Source: Campylobacteraceae bacterium
GTDB lineage: Bacteria; Campylobacterota; Campylobacteria; Campylobacterales; Campylobacteraceae
Reading direction: 5' to 3'
NCBI GenBank assembly: GCA_031266555.1
Contig: JAISAU010000006.1
Span: 1 to 46,586 of the forward strand
Length of the DNA: 46,586 nucleotides
This document shows positions 1-7,933 of this stretch, piece by piece; positions within the stretch are counted from its first letter, which is position 1; each line of letters starts with the position of its first letter. The translations under genes were made by a program, and so were the position numbers. The notes under the pieces are model-generated. The model had not been told where the DNA came from and did no database searches. It saw nothing but the letters and a program-made list of their open reading frames with translations.

Positions 1-2
1 GA

Positions 3-71
3 AAAAAGAAGTTAGAGTTAATTGAAACATTAAATCCTCAATGGAAAGATTTATATGATGAGATTATTTAA
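3..71 (+). CDS. GIY-YIG nuclease family protein, C-terminal end only (partial)
   Basis: The frame is open from the window edge for 22 codons and ends at TAA. The visible tail reads ELIETLNPQWKDLYDEII. Pattern 'LI..NP.W.DLY' is how small stand-alone GIY-YIG proteins (the family of about 80-100 residues often annotated as putative endonucleases) commonly end. The catalytic GIY and YIG motifs would lie upstream of the window, so activity cannot be judged. The identification rests only on this tail, recognised from memory of the family. Confidence 0.6.
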   Translation, partial: KKKLELIETLNPQWKDLYDEII

Positions 72-112
72 GAGAATACGACTATAACAGTCACTCTTTA
101 CATGTAGAAGAT

Positions 113-194
113 GGATTGCCGCGCAAACTTCGTTTGCTCGCAATGACAGAGGATAATTGTGTCATTGCGAGGAGCGTTAGCGACGTGGCAATCC
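113..194. repeat. Inverted-repeat element, MITE-like, complete copy
   Basis: An 82 bp imperfect palindrome. The outer ends GGATTGCC and GGCAATCC are perfect inverted repeats, and an inner pair CGCAATGACA / TGTCATTGCG is also perfect, so the element can fold into one long hairpin. A second full copy lies at 593-671 and a half copy at 444-485. There is no coding capacity. It could be a non-autonomous mobile element or a dispersed extragenic palindrome. Repeats with a similar core are familiar from several bacterial genomes, but this was not checked by search. Confidence 0.75.
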
Positions 195-443
195 AAAAGT
201 ACAAAACGCTTTACATATAAGATTTGGAATTGATATTGCGCCGATTTCAAATCAGCAAAATATAATCTTGCTGAAGTCAAACCTAAAATTATTAAGGCTT
301 TTACAAAACTGCAAAACAAAGGGGTCACAATAAACAATGGTGAAATTTCTTCGCTGTTATTCTTTATACGTGTAACGTGTCGATTAAGCCTATTTATATC
401 GGTTCAAACTATTATCATCTCACTATAGCTTTAATGGCGAGAG

Positions 444-485
444 ACAATTGTGTCATTGCAAGGAGCGTTAGCGACGTGGCAATCC
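444..485. repeat. Half copy of the inverted-repeat element
   Basis: The segment from ACAATTG to GGCAATCC is almost identical to the right half of the 113-194 element (GTCATTGC, AGGAGCGTTAGCGACGT, GGCAATCC). The left half is missing, so this is a truncated or half-size copy. Confidence 0.7.
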
Positions 486-592
486 ATCTTTATATGTTAA
501 TGATATACAATTTTTACGCCTTCAATATGCAAATATCAAGAGAATTTACACTTTACATGTAACAACACAAATTATTCGCATGACGAAGAAGT

Positions 593-671
593 GGATTGCT
601 GCGCTGACTTTGTCAGCTCGCAATGACGGAAAAATTAGGTCATTGCGAGAAGCAACGCGACGAAGCAATCC
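593..671. repeat. Inverted-repeat element, second complete copy
   Basis: A 79 bp imperfect palindrome with outer ends GGATTGCT / AGCAATCC and an inner pair CGCAATGAC / GTCATTGCG. It has the same architecture as 113-194 but a diverged middle. It ends 25 bases before the stop codon of the lipoprotein gene at 697-2460 (minus strand), so transcripts reading out of that gene would fold here and it may act as a terminator. Confidence 0.75.
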
Positions 672-696
672 AAAAGTATGAAGTGTTTACATATAA

Positions 697-2460
697 CTAA
701 TCTTGCCAATAAAAATAGGGATAACCGTTATTTTTATTGCTATCTATTTTCCATGGAGCTGTGTCGTTATCTCCAAACTGCCAACCAAGACCACCTAAAC
801 CGTCGCCATTTATCGCGTCGCTATAAGTCTCTTTTGTTTTTAACTGTTCTAAGGTTTTATCCGTTCCATGATAAGTTGTATTGCCGACGTTTGTAAAATT
901 GTTTGTTACGCCATCGTATCCTACTCCACCTTTCATACTGTCCAATGCGAAATTGTTTGATATAATATTTGTCCCGATTGTAGAACCGACAGCGCGATTT
1001 ACTAGGTCATCTCCAATAACCAGACTGTTAATCGCAACATTATTTAAAACATTAGAGAGATTATCAGTGTCTTCGGTCACAGCATTACTGTCGTTAATAT
1101 TCTCCATCAAGCACAAGTCCGATATCTCACCGTTATTAATACAACCTGCTATACCGCCGACAAACTTCTCACCACTGATATCTCCTGTTGAATAAGTGTT
1201 GGTTATATTACTTTTTTCAATCCATCCCGCTATACCGCCGACATAATCAATACCGCTGATATTTCCCGTTGAGTAGACGTTAGACATATTACTTTTTTCA
1301 ATCCATCCTACGATACCGCCAACATCAAGGTTGCTAAGGTTACTACTATCACGGCCGCCACTAATATTTCCCGTTGAGTAAACGTTAGATATATTACTTT
1401 GTTCAATCCATCCTGCGATACCGCCTATACACATCCGGTTACCGCTGATATCTCCCGTTGAGTACACATTGGTTATATTGCTATTACTAACCCACCCTAC
1501 TATGCCGCCGACATACCTAGTGCCTTCTAACTCTTTACCCTTTGCTATCTCAACTCCAAGATTGCTTATTGTAGCATTGTAAACACTGCCAAAAAGTCCT
1601 GCGCCAGCGTCTTCAGATGTTCTGTTTATCCAAAGATTTGTTATCTTATGATAGTTACCGTTAAAGATACCGGTAAAACCGGATGAGAAATATTGATTTC
1701 CTATCGGTATCCAACCTAATGTATCCTCAAAACCTGCTCCATTTTCATCTAACTCTATATCGTTTAACAAGATGTATTTACCGGCAAGGGTAGTTGCGAT
1801 AGAGGCTAAATCAGCTTGAGTAGTTATCTCCGTAACATTTGACAAAGCGTAAAAGTTTACATTTTTATCTGTTAGAGTATAAAGGTCTACGGTTGTGTCA
1901 TTACTTGCAATATACCAATCGGTAATACCGTATGCCGTTTTATTTGAGTTAAGTTCTACTTCGTGACCCGATGACAGATTGTCATATTTGGCTAACAGAT
2001 TCAAGTTTTCATCGTAAAAACTTACTGAGAGAGTATCAACTGTGATGGAAACCACATCGCTTGTAATAGAGGCTGTACTCTCTCCTCTGATATTATCGTT
2101 TGTATTTGTGATAACTACATAATAATAAATTGTTCCTGCAACTAAAATTGGAGGGGCATAACTTGAATTTGTCTCTCCCGGGATAATACTTCCATTCTCA
2201 TTGGAGTTTATCGTATTGCTATACCATTGATAAGATATAACTCCTCCGTCATTAACACTCGCTGTTAACTCAAGAGGAATAACCATATTGCCTTGAATAT
2301 AATTTGCGCTTACGGGTTGAACTTCGATAATTGGCGTTGAGGCGGTAGCATGGCTGCCTTTGCCAAAAAAACTTATGCCGTCGCAACCGACTAGACAAAC
2401 AATACTTAAAACAGATATAAATAGTAGTTTTAAGTTTGATAAAGTCGTCCTGATTTTCAT
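697..2460 (-). CDS. Lipoprotein with Ig-like domain and GLUG repeats (paralogue 1)
   Basis: A 587-residue predicted lipoprotein. The N-terminus is a basic and hydrophobic signal ending in lipobox LVGC with Cys26. Then come an Ig-like region (about 45-140, with SYQWYSN and YYYVVITNT), a short beta-rich region (about 145-210), and from about 270 a series of GLUG-type repeats (VGGIVGW...NVYSTG.ISG). Such repeats build beta-helices in secreted adhesins. The end is a conserved G-YPY-YWQ motif. It is probably anchored in the outer membrane and exposed to the surface, with a role in adhesion or ligand binding that is inferred only. It is a tandem paralogue of the gene at 2803-4449, with the same signal peptide and the same C-terminal module (GLGGLGW.FG..DTAPWKIDSN). 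AAAGGAG lies a few bases upstream of the ATG. Confidence 0.8.
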   Translation of the reverse strand: MKIRTTLSNLKLLFISVLSIVCLVGCDGISFFGKGSHATASTPIIEVQPVSANYIQGNMVIPLELTASVNDGGVISYQWYSNTINSNENGSIIPGETNSSYAPPILVAGTIYYYVVITNTNDNIRGESTASITSDVVSITVDTLSVSFYDENLNLLAKYDNLSSGHEVELNSNKTAYGITDWYIASNDTTVDLYTLTDKNVNFYALSNVTEITTQADLASIATTLAGKYILLNDIELDENGAGFEDTLGWIPIGNQYFSSGFTGIFNGNYHKITNLWINRTSEDAGAGLFGSVYNATISNLGVEIAKGKELEGTRYVGGIVGWVSNSNITNVYSTGDISGNRMCIGGIAGWIEQSNISNVYSTGNISGGRDSSNLSNLDVGGIVGWIEKSNMSNVYSTGNISGIDYVGGIAGWIEKSNITNTYSTGDISGEKFVGGIAGCINNGEISDLCLMENINDSNAVTEDTDNLSNVLNNVAINSLVIGDDLVNRAVGSTIGTNIISNNFALDSMKGGVGYDGVTNNFTNVGNTTYHGTDKTLEQLKTKETYSDAINGDGLGGLGWQFGDNDTAPWKIDSNKNNGYPYFYWQD

Positions 2461-2585
2461 TTTGTACTCCTTTGAAATTAGATATATTCATGCGCAATGA
2501 ATTTAAATCACTGTATCAGAATAAATACAAATAAGAATAATGTTTTTTATAATATATAGTTGATTTTTTGTGACCATTTTGTCTT
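2461..2585 (-). promoter_or_regulatory. Upstream region of lipoprotein 1, duplicated at 4450-4574
   Basis: About 125 bases before the ATG are almost identical to the same region of the neighbouring paralogue (4450-4574). This includes the ribosome binding site CAAAGGAG and an AT-rich block with TATATATTATAA (minus strand) about 80 bases from the start. Similarity stops abruptly beyond about 2590, as expected if promoter plus gene was the duplicated unit. No single -10/-35 pair stands out. Confidence 0.6.
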
Positions 2586-2802
2586 TATATATTGATATAA
2601 CGATAGTTATGGCGGAAAATATTATAAACGATAAAAACTTCTACATGTAAGGTAACATAAAGTCGATTTTATATGTAAAAATGGATTGCTGCATTGATTT
2701 TATCGGTTCGCGATGGTAGAAAATCTACATGTGTGATTTGAAGTTGACATTACGTCAACTTCAAATCAGTAAAATATGACTTCGCTTGCAAGTTTAGTTA
2801 TA
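2586..2802. other. Intergenic remainder with repeat relics
   Basis: No gene is seen between the two lipoproteins. The stretch holds one near copy of the dispersed palindrome (CTACATGTAAG at 2642), a decayed half of the inverted-repeat element (GGATTGCTGC... near 2683-2720), and a long hairpin (2735-2767). It parallels the block downstream of paralogue 1 (200-696), so it is probably a diverged duplicate of it. Confidence 0.5.
2735..2767 (-). terminator. Perfect 14 bp stem hairpin downstream of lipoprotein 2
   Basis: GATTTGAAGTTGAC and GTCAACTTCAAATC pair perfectly across a 5-base loop. It lies 36 bases past the stop of the minus-strand gene 2803-4449. No U-run follows on that strand, so it may be an RNA-stabilising hairpin rather than a classical terminator. 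A degraded version occurs at about 223-255. Confidence 0.5.
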
Positions 2803-4449
2803 TTATAATTTTTGCCAATAAAGATACGGATAGCCGTTGTTTTTATTGCTATCTATTTTCCATGGAGCGGTATCGTCATTTCCGAATTTCCAGCCAAGAC
2901 CGCCTAAACCGTCGCCGATTGCCATTTCGCTATAAGTTCCTTTCGTTTTTAACTGTTCTATGGTTTTGCTTGTTCCGGCATCGCCGTATTCAGGAGTGAT
3001 GATGCTTGTGCTATTCAACGCAAAATTGTTAAAAGCGAAATCTATATTTATATTCATAGCTACAATGCGATTTGAACGTTCTTTCCCGCTAAGTAAATTA
3101 ATAGCGGCGTTATTTATAACACGATCACTGAGATCACGACCGTCGACCTGTCCTACTATGCCGCTGACATAACTGTAGCCGCTAACATTTGCCGTTGAGT
3201 AAGAGTTGGTTACATTGGAGACTTCAAGATATGGTGATATACCGCTGACATACGCGGTGCCGTTGATGTTTCCCGTTGAATAAGAGTTAGTTATGCCAGA
3301 AAGTAAAGCATGCCCCGATATACCGCCGACAAACTTCTCGCCGCTGACATTTGCCGTTGAATAAGAGTTGGCTATAGTGGTAGCTTCAAGCCTCCCTGCA
3401 ATACCACCGACACTCTCGTTGCCGCCAACGTTTCCCACCGAATAAGAGTTGATTATAACGCCTCTGTCAATATGTCCTATAATAGCTCCAACGTCTTCCC
3501 ATCCTTTTACCTCTTTGCCATTGGCTACCTCAACGCCGAGATTGCTTATCTTGACGTTTTCAGCATAGCCGAAAAGCCCTATGGAATTATTAGACGCTCT
3601 ACTTATCCATAGATTTGTTATCTTATGATGGTTACCATTAAAGATACCGGTAAATTTATTTGACGAATTTCCTATCGGCAACCATCCGTTCTCATCAAAA
3701 CCTGCGCCGTTCTCATCTAATTCTATATTGTTTAAAAGGATATATTTGCCGATGACATTGGTTCTTACGGCGTCTAAGCGCGATTGATCTGCTATCTCTT
3801 GAACATTTGGCAAACCATAAAATTTTACGCTTTCATTTGTCAAAGCATAATAGGTTACGGGCGAACTGCTGTTCGCAAAATACCAGTTGTCAATATTATA
3901 TGCCGTTTTGTTTGAGTTAAGTTTTACTTCATAACCTAAAGGCATGTTGTGTTCGGCTAACAGATTTAAGCTTTCATCATAAAAGCTTACCGAGTAAGTT
4001 GGCCCAGGAATATTAACGTCAATCCTCGCTACATCGCTTACAACGGAAGCCCACTTTTGCTCCTTAGCGTTATTGTTCGTATTTGTGACAACCACGTAAT
4101 AATAAGTTGTTCCGATATCTGAAGTTGGAGGAACATAACTTGAACTTGTCGCTCCGGATATAATTTCTCCGCCATCATTAGAGTTTATTGTATTGCTATA
4201 CCATTGATAAGATATAACCCCTCCGTCGTTAACGCTTGCCGTTAGCTCAAGTGGGACAGCGGCATCTCCTTGAACATAAACGGCACTTGCGATTTGAACG
4301 CTAATGATAGGCGTCGAGGCATTCACTGATGTAGTAGTGGAATTACCTCCGTTAAAAGAACTTCCTCTTCCGCAACCAGCTATACAAACAATACATAAAA
4401 TAGACATTAACAATAGTTTTAAGTCTGATAAAGTCGTCCTAATTTTCAT
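2803..4449 (-). CDS. Lipoprotein with Ig-like domain and GLUG repeats (paralogue 2)
   Basis: A 548-residue predicted lipoprotein with lipobox IAGC (Cys26) after a hydrophobic signal. It has the same plan as the gene at 697-2460: an Ig-like region with SYQWYSNTINSN, a short beta-rich region, then GLUG-type repeats (VGGIAGR, VGGISGH, NSYSTGN.NG) and the terminal module GLGGLGW...DTAPWKIDSN...YPYLYWQ. The N-terminal 40 residues and the C-terminal module are almost the same in both paralogues, while the repeat region has diverged in sequence and repeat order. That pattern fits a surface protein under diversifying pressure. The start is supported by AAAGGAG seven bases before the ATG. Function beyond surface exposure is inferred. 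Confidence 0.8.
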   Translation of the reverse strand: MKIRTTLSDLKLLLMSILCIVCIAGCGRGSSFNGGNSTTTSVNASTPIISVQIASAVYVQGDAAVPLELTASVNDGGVISYQWYSNTINSNDGGEIISGATSSSYVPPTSDIGTTYYYVVVTNTNNNAKEQKWASVVSDVARIDVNIPGPTYSVSFYDESLNLLAEHNMPLGYEVKLNSNKTAYNIDNWYFANSSSPVTYYALTNESVKFYGLPNVQEIADQSRLDAVRTNVIGKYILLNNIELDENGAGFDENGWLPIGNSSNKFTGIFNGNHHKITNLWISRASNNSIGLFGYAENVKISNLGVEVANGKEVKGWEDVGAIIGHIDRGVIINSYSVGNVGGNESVGGIAGRLEATTIANSYSTANVSGEKFVGGISGHALLSGITNSYSTGNINGTAYVSGISPYLEVSNVTNSYSTANVSGYSYVSGIVGQVDGRDLSDRVINNAAINLLSGKERSNRIVAMNINIDFAFNNFALNSTSIITPEYGDAGTSKTIEQLKTKGTYSEMAIGDGLGGLGWKFGNDDTAPWKIDSNKNNGYPYLYWQKL

Positions 4450-4574
4450 CTTTTGCTCCTTTGAAATTAGATATATTCATGCGCAATGAACTTAAGGCAC
4501 TGTATCAGAATAAATACAAATAAGAATAATGTTTTTTATAATATATAGTTGATTTTTTGTGACCATTTTGTCTT
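4450..4574 (-). promoter_or_regulatory. Upstream region of lipoprotein 2, duplicated at 2461-2585
   Basis: This is the counterpart of 2461-2585. The two are near identical from the ribosome binding site to the TGGTCAC block about 110 bases upstream of the ATG. Conservation of about 125 noncoding bases, while the coding repeats have diverged, suggests a shared functional promoter or leader, or a recent duplication. Confidence 0.6.
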
Positions 4575-4635
4575 TATAAGTTGACACATGGCAGCTTTAC
4601 CATGTTTCATAAAGAAGTGAGGTCAGATATTTTCT

Positions 4636-5724
4636 TTAAGCGAATTCGCGTAGTTTGGATTTAGCTTTTCTCGCGTACCTTATAAAAGCTCTGACAAGCT
4701 TTATCTCATTCTCATCGCTTTTTTTGTTCAAGATTTGTCTTATTAAGTGCATAGCGGTATATGGAGCAAGCACAAATCCCCTCGCGCCATGCCCTTGATG
4801 AAGCCAAAGATTTTTATGATATATAAACTCTTTTTCGTCCGCCGCGGCGCCGTAAATCAAATGCGGTATTTTCGCGAGCGTCTCTTTAGCGTTTATAACT
4901 TGCCCGCAATATGGGAAAAAATCTATAGTAGACGAACGAAACCCTCTATATTCGGCATTAACTGCTATCTTACTTTGTAAAATATCTTGCGCTTCTTGGA
5001 TTAATCTATCGCGATATTCGCCAAATAAAGTTTCGCTGTCTTGATATCTCCAACTTGGAATATGCGACGCGCCTATTTGAACTTTGCCTTCTATAAATGG
5101 ACCAATAGAACATTTTCTATGAACGCTAAAATCAAACCCCTTTTCAACGCAAGCTTCAAGTCTCTGCCCAAAAATTGACTTCACATATAGATAAGGCTCG
5201 TTTAAAAGTAGTCTCGCTCCGCTTGCTAAAATTAAATGTTTAGCTTTTATATCTCCTATATTCCAACAATCGTCTTGATAGTAAAAATCTTTTGCTTCGC
5301 TTTTATAATAATTATCGGCAAACGACGCCATTTTTTTTATAGTTTCAAAAGTAGAGATAGTAGCGGCGTTTTCACACCAATATCCGCCGTCCTTTTTAAT
5401 CCAAAAATCAGAATCTTCAACGTAACTATCGCATTTTGCCTCTTCTTCTTTATCCCTTGCCAAACGCAACATTCCACATACATGTAAAAACTCGTCAAAA
5501 TTTTTTTTGTAAAAATCAACTGAATAGTTAAAAGCCCTATTTACTAAAGAGCTGTAAGAAGATTTGGGACCAAACTTTGGAGATAAAAACGCTCCCGCGG
5601 CTGAACTCGCGTTACAAGTTGGATCGTCTTTTTCAATAATAACAGTGCTTAATCCTTCAAGTTTCGCTTGATACGCCGCCGTTACGCCAGCTATCCCGCA
5701 ACCAACGACAGCGACGTCATACAC
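4636..5724 (-). CDS. FAD-dependent oxidoreductase, MnmC C-terminal (oxidase) domain-like
   Basis: A 362-residue flavoprotein of the D-amino-acid-oxidase fold. It begins with the Rossmann motif VVGCGIAGVTAAYQ and an acidic end of beta-2 (VIIEKDD). Segments ASSAAGAFLSPKFG (about 39-52), GFRSSTIDFFPYCGQV (about 265) and GHGARGFVLAPYTA (about 315) match the pattern of the MnmC oxidase half. In bifunctional MnmC that half removes the carboxymethyl group from cmnm5U at the tRNA wobble position. The methyltransferase half is absent here, so this would be a stand-alone MnmC(o). It starts inside the end of glyS (8 bp overlap), so the two genes are probably co-transcribed and both concern tRNA. A general amino-acid oxidase remains possible. 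Confidence 0.65.
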   Translation of the reverse strand: MYDVAVVGCGIAGVTAAYQAKLEGLSTVIIEKDDPTCNASSAAGAFLSPKFGPKSSYSSLVNRAFNYSVDFYKKNFDEFLHVCGMLRLARDKEEEAKCDSYVEDSDFWIKKDGGYWCENAATISTFETIKKMASFADNYYKSEAKDFYYQDDCWNIGDIKAKHLILASGARLLLNEPYLYVKSIFGQRLEACVEKGFDFSVHRKCSIGPFIEGKVQIGASHIPSWRYQDSETLFGEYRDRLIQEAQDILQSKIAVNAEYRGFRSSTIDFFPYCGQVINAKETLAKIPHLIYGAAADEKEFIYHKNLWLHQGHGARGFVLAPYTAMHLIRQILNKKSDENEIKLVRAFIRYARKAKSKLREFA

Positions 5725-7771
5725 TGATTTCCTTAATGTCGGCTATAGATTTGAACGCTTTATAGATGGAAGCTATGATATTTAGGCGATTTTGTTTGAT
5801 TTTTTGGTCGTCGACATTAACCATAACATTGTTAAAAAACGTGTCGATAAAAGGTTTTAAGGCAAAAAGCGCTCTTAGTTTTTCATCAAAATTCTCGTAC
5901 TCTTTGGAGACAGTTTTAGTATACGCTTCAAAAAGCGCTTTTTCGGCTTCATCTTGTAAAAGCACTTCGTATACGGCATGTTCGGCGTCGCAATTTATAT
6001 CTTTTATGATATTCGCAACTCTTTTAAACGTTGAGAAAACTTCTTTAAAGCTCTCCTCTTGAGAGATGTTTTTCAATACTTCAATCTTTTGGGCAATCTT
6101 TACTATGTCTCTCTCGCCGCCCTCAATAACGGCAGTTATGATAGATGAATTCACTTTGTCAAACAATTGGTAAAGTCTTTCAATAAAGAAACTTTCAAGC
6201 TGCAATATATCAAAAGGCGAGTAAAGCGCGCAAAGTTCTCCAAAAACTGTTCTTATGTTAAATTTAAGATTATATTTTAAAACTATTTTTATTATGCCGT
6301 TTACAGCGCGGCGAAGAGCAAACGGATCTTTTGTTCCGGTAGGGATTTTGCCTATGCTAAACAGCGCCATAAGAGAATCCACTTTATTGCTAAGAGCCAC
6401 TATCGCGCTAAAAAGAGTGCTTGGAAGCGCGCTTTCCTCGTTATTTGGCAAATATTGCTCTTTTAAAGCCAACGCTAACATTTTATCCTCTTTAGCCTCC
6501 AAAGCGTAATAATACCCCATAACGCCTTGAAGCTCTGGAAATTCGCCCACCATTTCGCTAAGTAAATCCGCCTTAGCTAAAGTCAACGCTTTCGCAAGCA
6601 ACGCGTTTAGATCGTCTTCGCTCAAATCATCTTTTTGCGCTAAAAACGCTTTTTTGTTAGCGTTTGCTATATATGCTCCTATACGCTCTTCTCTACGCGA
6701 TTTATCATAAAGTGAACCTAAACCTTCAATATAAACGATAGACTTCAATCCTTCGGTCTGTAACCCTTTTTTCAAATCGTTTTCATAAAAAAACAGAGCG
6801 TCGCTAAGTCTTGCATGTAAGACTTTCTCGTTTCCTTTGATTATTAAAATATAGTCGTTGCTAACGGCGTTTGAAACGACCACAAAGTGATTGCTTAAAC
6901 TGTTATTTTCAAAAACCGGAAAATAGCGTTGATTTTCTTTCATTGAAGTTATGATAACTTCCGGAGGCAGTTTTAAGAACAGTTCGTCAAAATTTCCCAT
7001 TAAAACCGTAGGATGTTCGGTAATAGCGACGACTTCTTCCAATAATTCTTTATCTTTTTCCACATTTATGTCGCTTATAGCTTCAAGCGCGTCTATTTGT
7101 GAAATTATTTTCTCATATCTTTCATCTTGCGAAAGCACGACAAAACCTCTTACCAACTCTTCAAAATAATTGCCTACGCTACTGAATGTAAATTTATTTG
7201 AAGTCAAAGAGCGATGCGGATATGTAAAACTATTTGATTTAACGCCAAAGACTTGCATTTGGAGCACTTCGTCGCCAAGCATAACAGTAAGCCATCTTAT
7301 CGGTCGTATAAAACTCTCTTCACAATTTCCCCAACGCATAGATTTGCCGAAATTTAAAGATTTTAAAAAGTCGTTTAGCATTTTTTCTATCAAATCTTTA
7401 GACTCTTTGCCCTCAATATCTTTTTTATAGTATAAAACTCTCTTATCGCCTTTTTGCGCTCGCTCGAGTTTATCTACATCTACGCCGCACTTTTTCGCAA
7501 AACCGATAGCGGCGGCTGTAGGTTTACCGTCTTCATAGGCATTCTCTTCCGGCGCTCCGAAAAATTCTTCAAAATGGTTCGGTTGTTTAACTAAAAAATT
7601 TTTATGCCAAAATACAAGTCTTCTTGGCGTATAAAAAAAATCAAATTCGCTAAAAAGTTCATTTGCTTCTAAAATCTTGCTCCATTTGGCTTTTATATTG
7701 GGAAATTCTTTTAAAAATGGTATAGCGGGTAACTCCTCTACGCCGATCTCAATTAATAACGGTTTTTGCAT
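5717..7771 (-). CDS. glyS: Glycyl-tRNA synthetase beta subunit
   Basis: A 684-residue GlyRS beta chain that with GlyQ (not in this window) forms the alpha2beta2 enzyme charging tRNA-Gly. Diagnostic features are the N-terminal LLIEIGVEELPA, FFYTPRRLVF, the central LPPEVIITSMKENQRYFPVF, a HD-like region, and KDPFALRRAVNGIIKI near 475. The C-terminal part is the tRNA-binding region. Length fits the family (about 670-690). I chose the ATG that gives MQKPLLIEIG; a GTG five codons upstream is in frame but has no better ribosome binding site and would add an atypical MRENK. It overlaps the downstream flavoprotein gene by 8 bp and is divergent from proA. Confidence 0.95.
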   Translation of the reverse strand: MQKPLLIEIGVEELPAIPFLKEFPNIKAKWSKILEANELFSEFDFFYTPRRLVFWHKNFLVKQPNHFEEFFGAPEENAYEDGKPTAAAIGFAKKCGVDVDKLERAQKGDKRVLYYKKDIEGKESKDLIEKMLNDFLKSLNFGKSMRWGNCEESFIRPIRWLTVMLGDEVLQMQVFGVKSNSFTYPHRSLTSNKFTFSSVGNYFEELVRGFVVLSQDERYEKIISQIDALEAISDINVEKDKELLEEVVAITEHPTVLMGNFDELFLKLPPEVIITSMKENQRYFPVFENNSLSNHFVVVSNAVSNDYILIIKGNEKVLHARLSDALFFYENDLKKGLQTEGLKSIVYIEGLGSLYDKSRREERIGAYIANANKKAFLAQKDDLSEDDLNALLAKALTLAKADLLSEMVGEFPELQGVMGYYYALEAKEDKMLALALKEQYLPNNEESALPSTLFSAIVALSNKVDSLMALFSIGKIPTGTKDPFALRRAVNGIIKIVLKYNLKFNIRTVFGELCALYSPFDILQLESFFIERLYQLFDKVNSSIITAVIEGGERDIVKIAQKIEVLKNISQEESFKEVFSTFKRVANIIKDINCDAEHAVYEVLLQDEAEKALFEAYTKTVSKEYENFDEKLRALFALKPFIDTFFNNVMVNVDDQKIKQNRLNIIASIYKAFKSIADIKEISV

Positions 7772-7933
7772 TTTATTTTCTCGCACATTGTAAAATCTTT
7801 AAAAAATAGGTTTTTATTTTAGCCAAAGGAATGTTAAATACGGCTTTTTTTAAAGACTTTCAAAAAACCAAAACATAAACCGCTTAAAAGGCAAAAATAG
7901 TTACAATTAATTTTTATAGTAATTAGAGGAAAA

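Larger units (their letters stand above)
72..696. other. Gene-free stretch with inverted-repeat elements
   Basis: No credible gene lies in these 625 bases. Short open frames on both strands run through repeat sequence and have no ribosome binding site. The stretch holds two complete inverted-repeat elements (113-194, 593-671), one half element (444-485), an exact TTACATGTAA (553-562) and a near copy at 98-107. Around 223-255 is a decayed copy of the long hairpin found intact at 2735-2767. This suggests the whole intergenic block was copied along with the lipoprotein genes. Confidence 0.7.

Noticed and set aside
98-337. 79-codon minus-strand ORF near the left edge
   Set aside because: It runs through the inverted-repeat element at 113-194 and has no ribosome binding site or recognisable domain.
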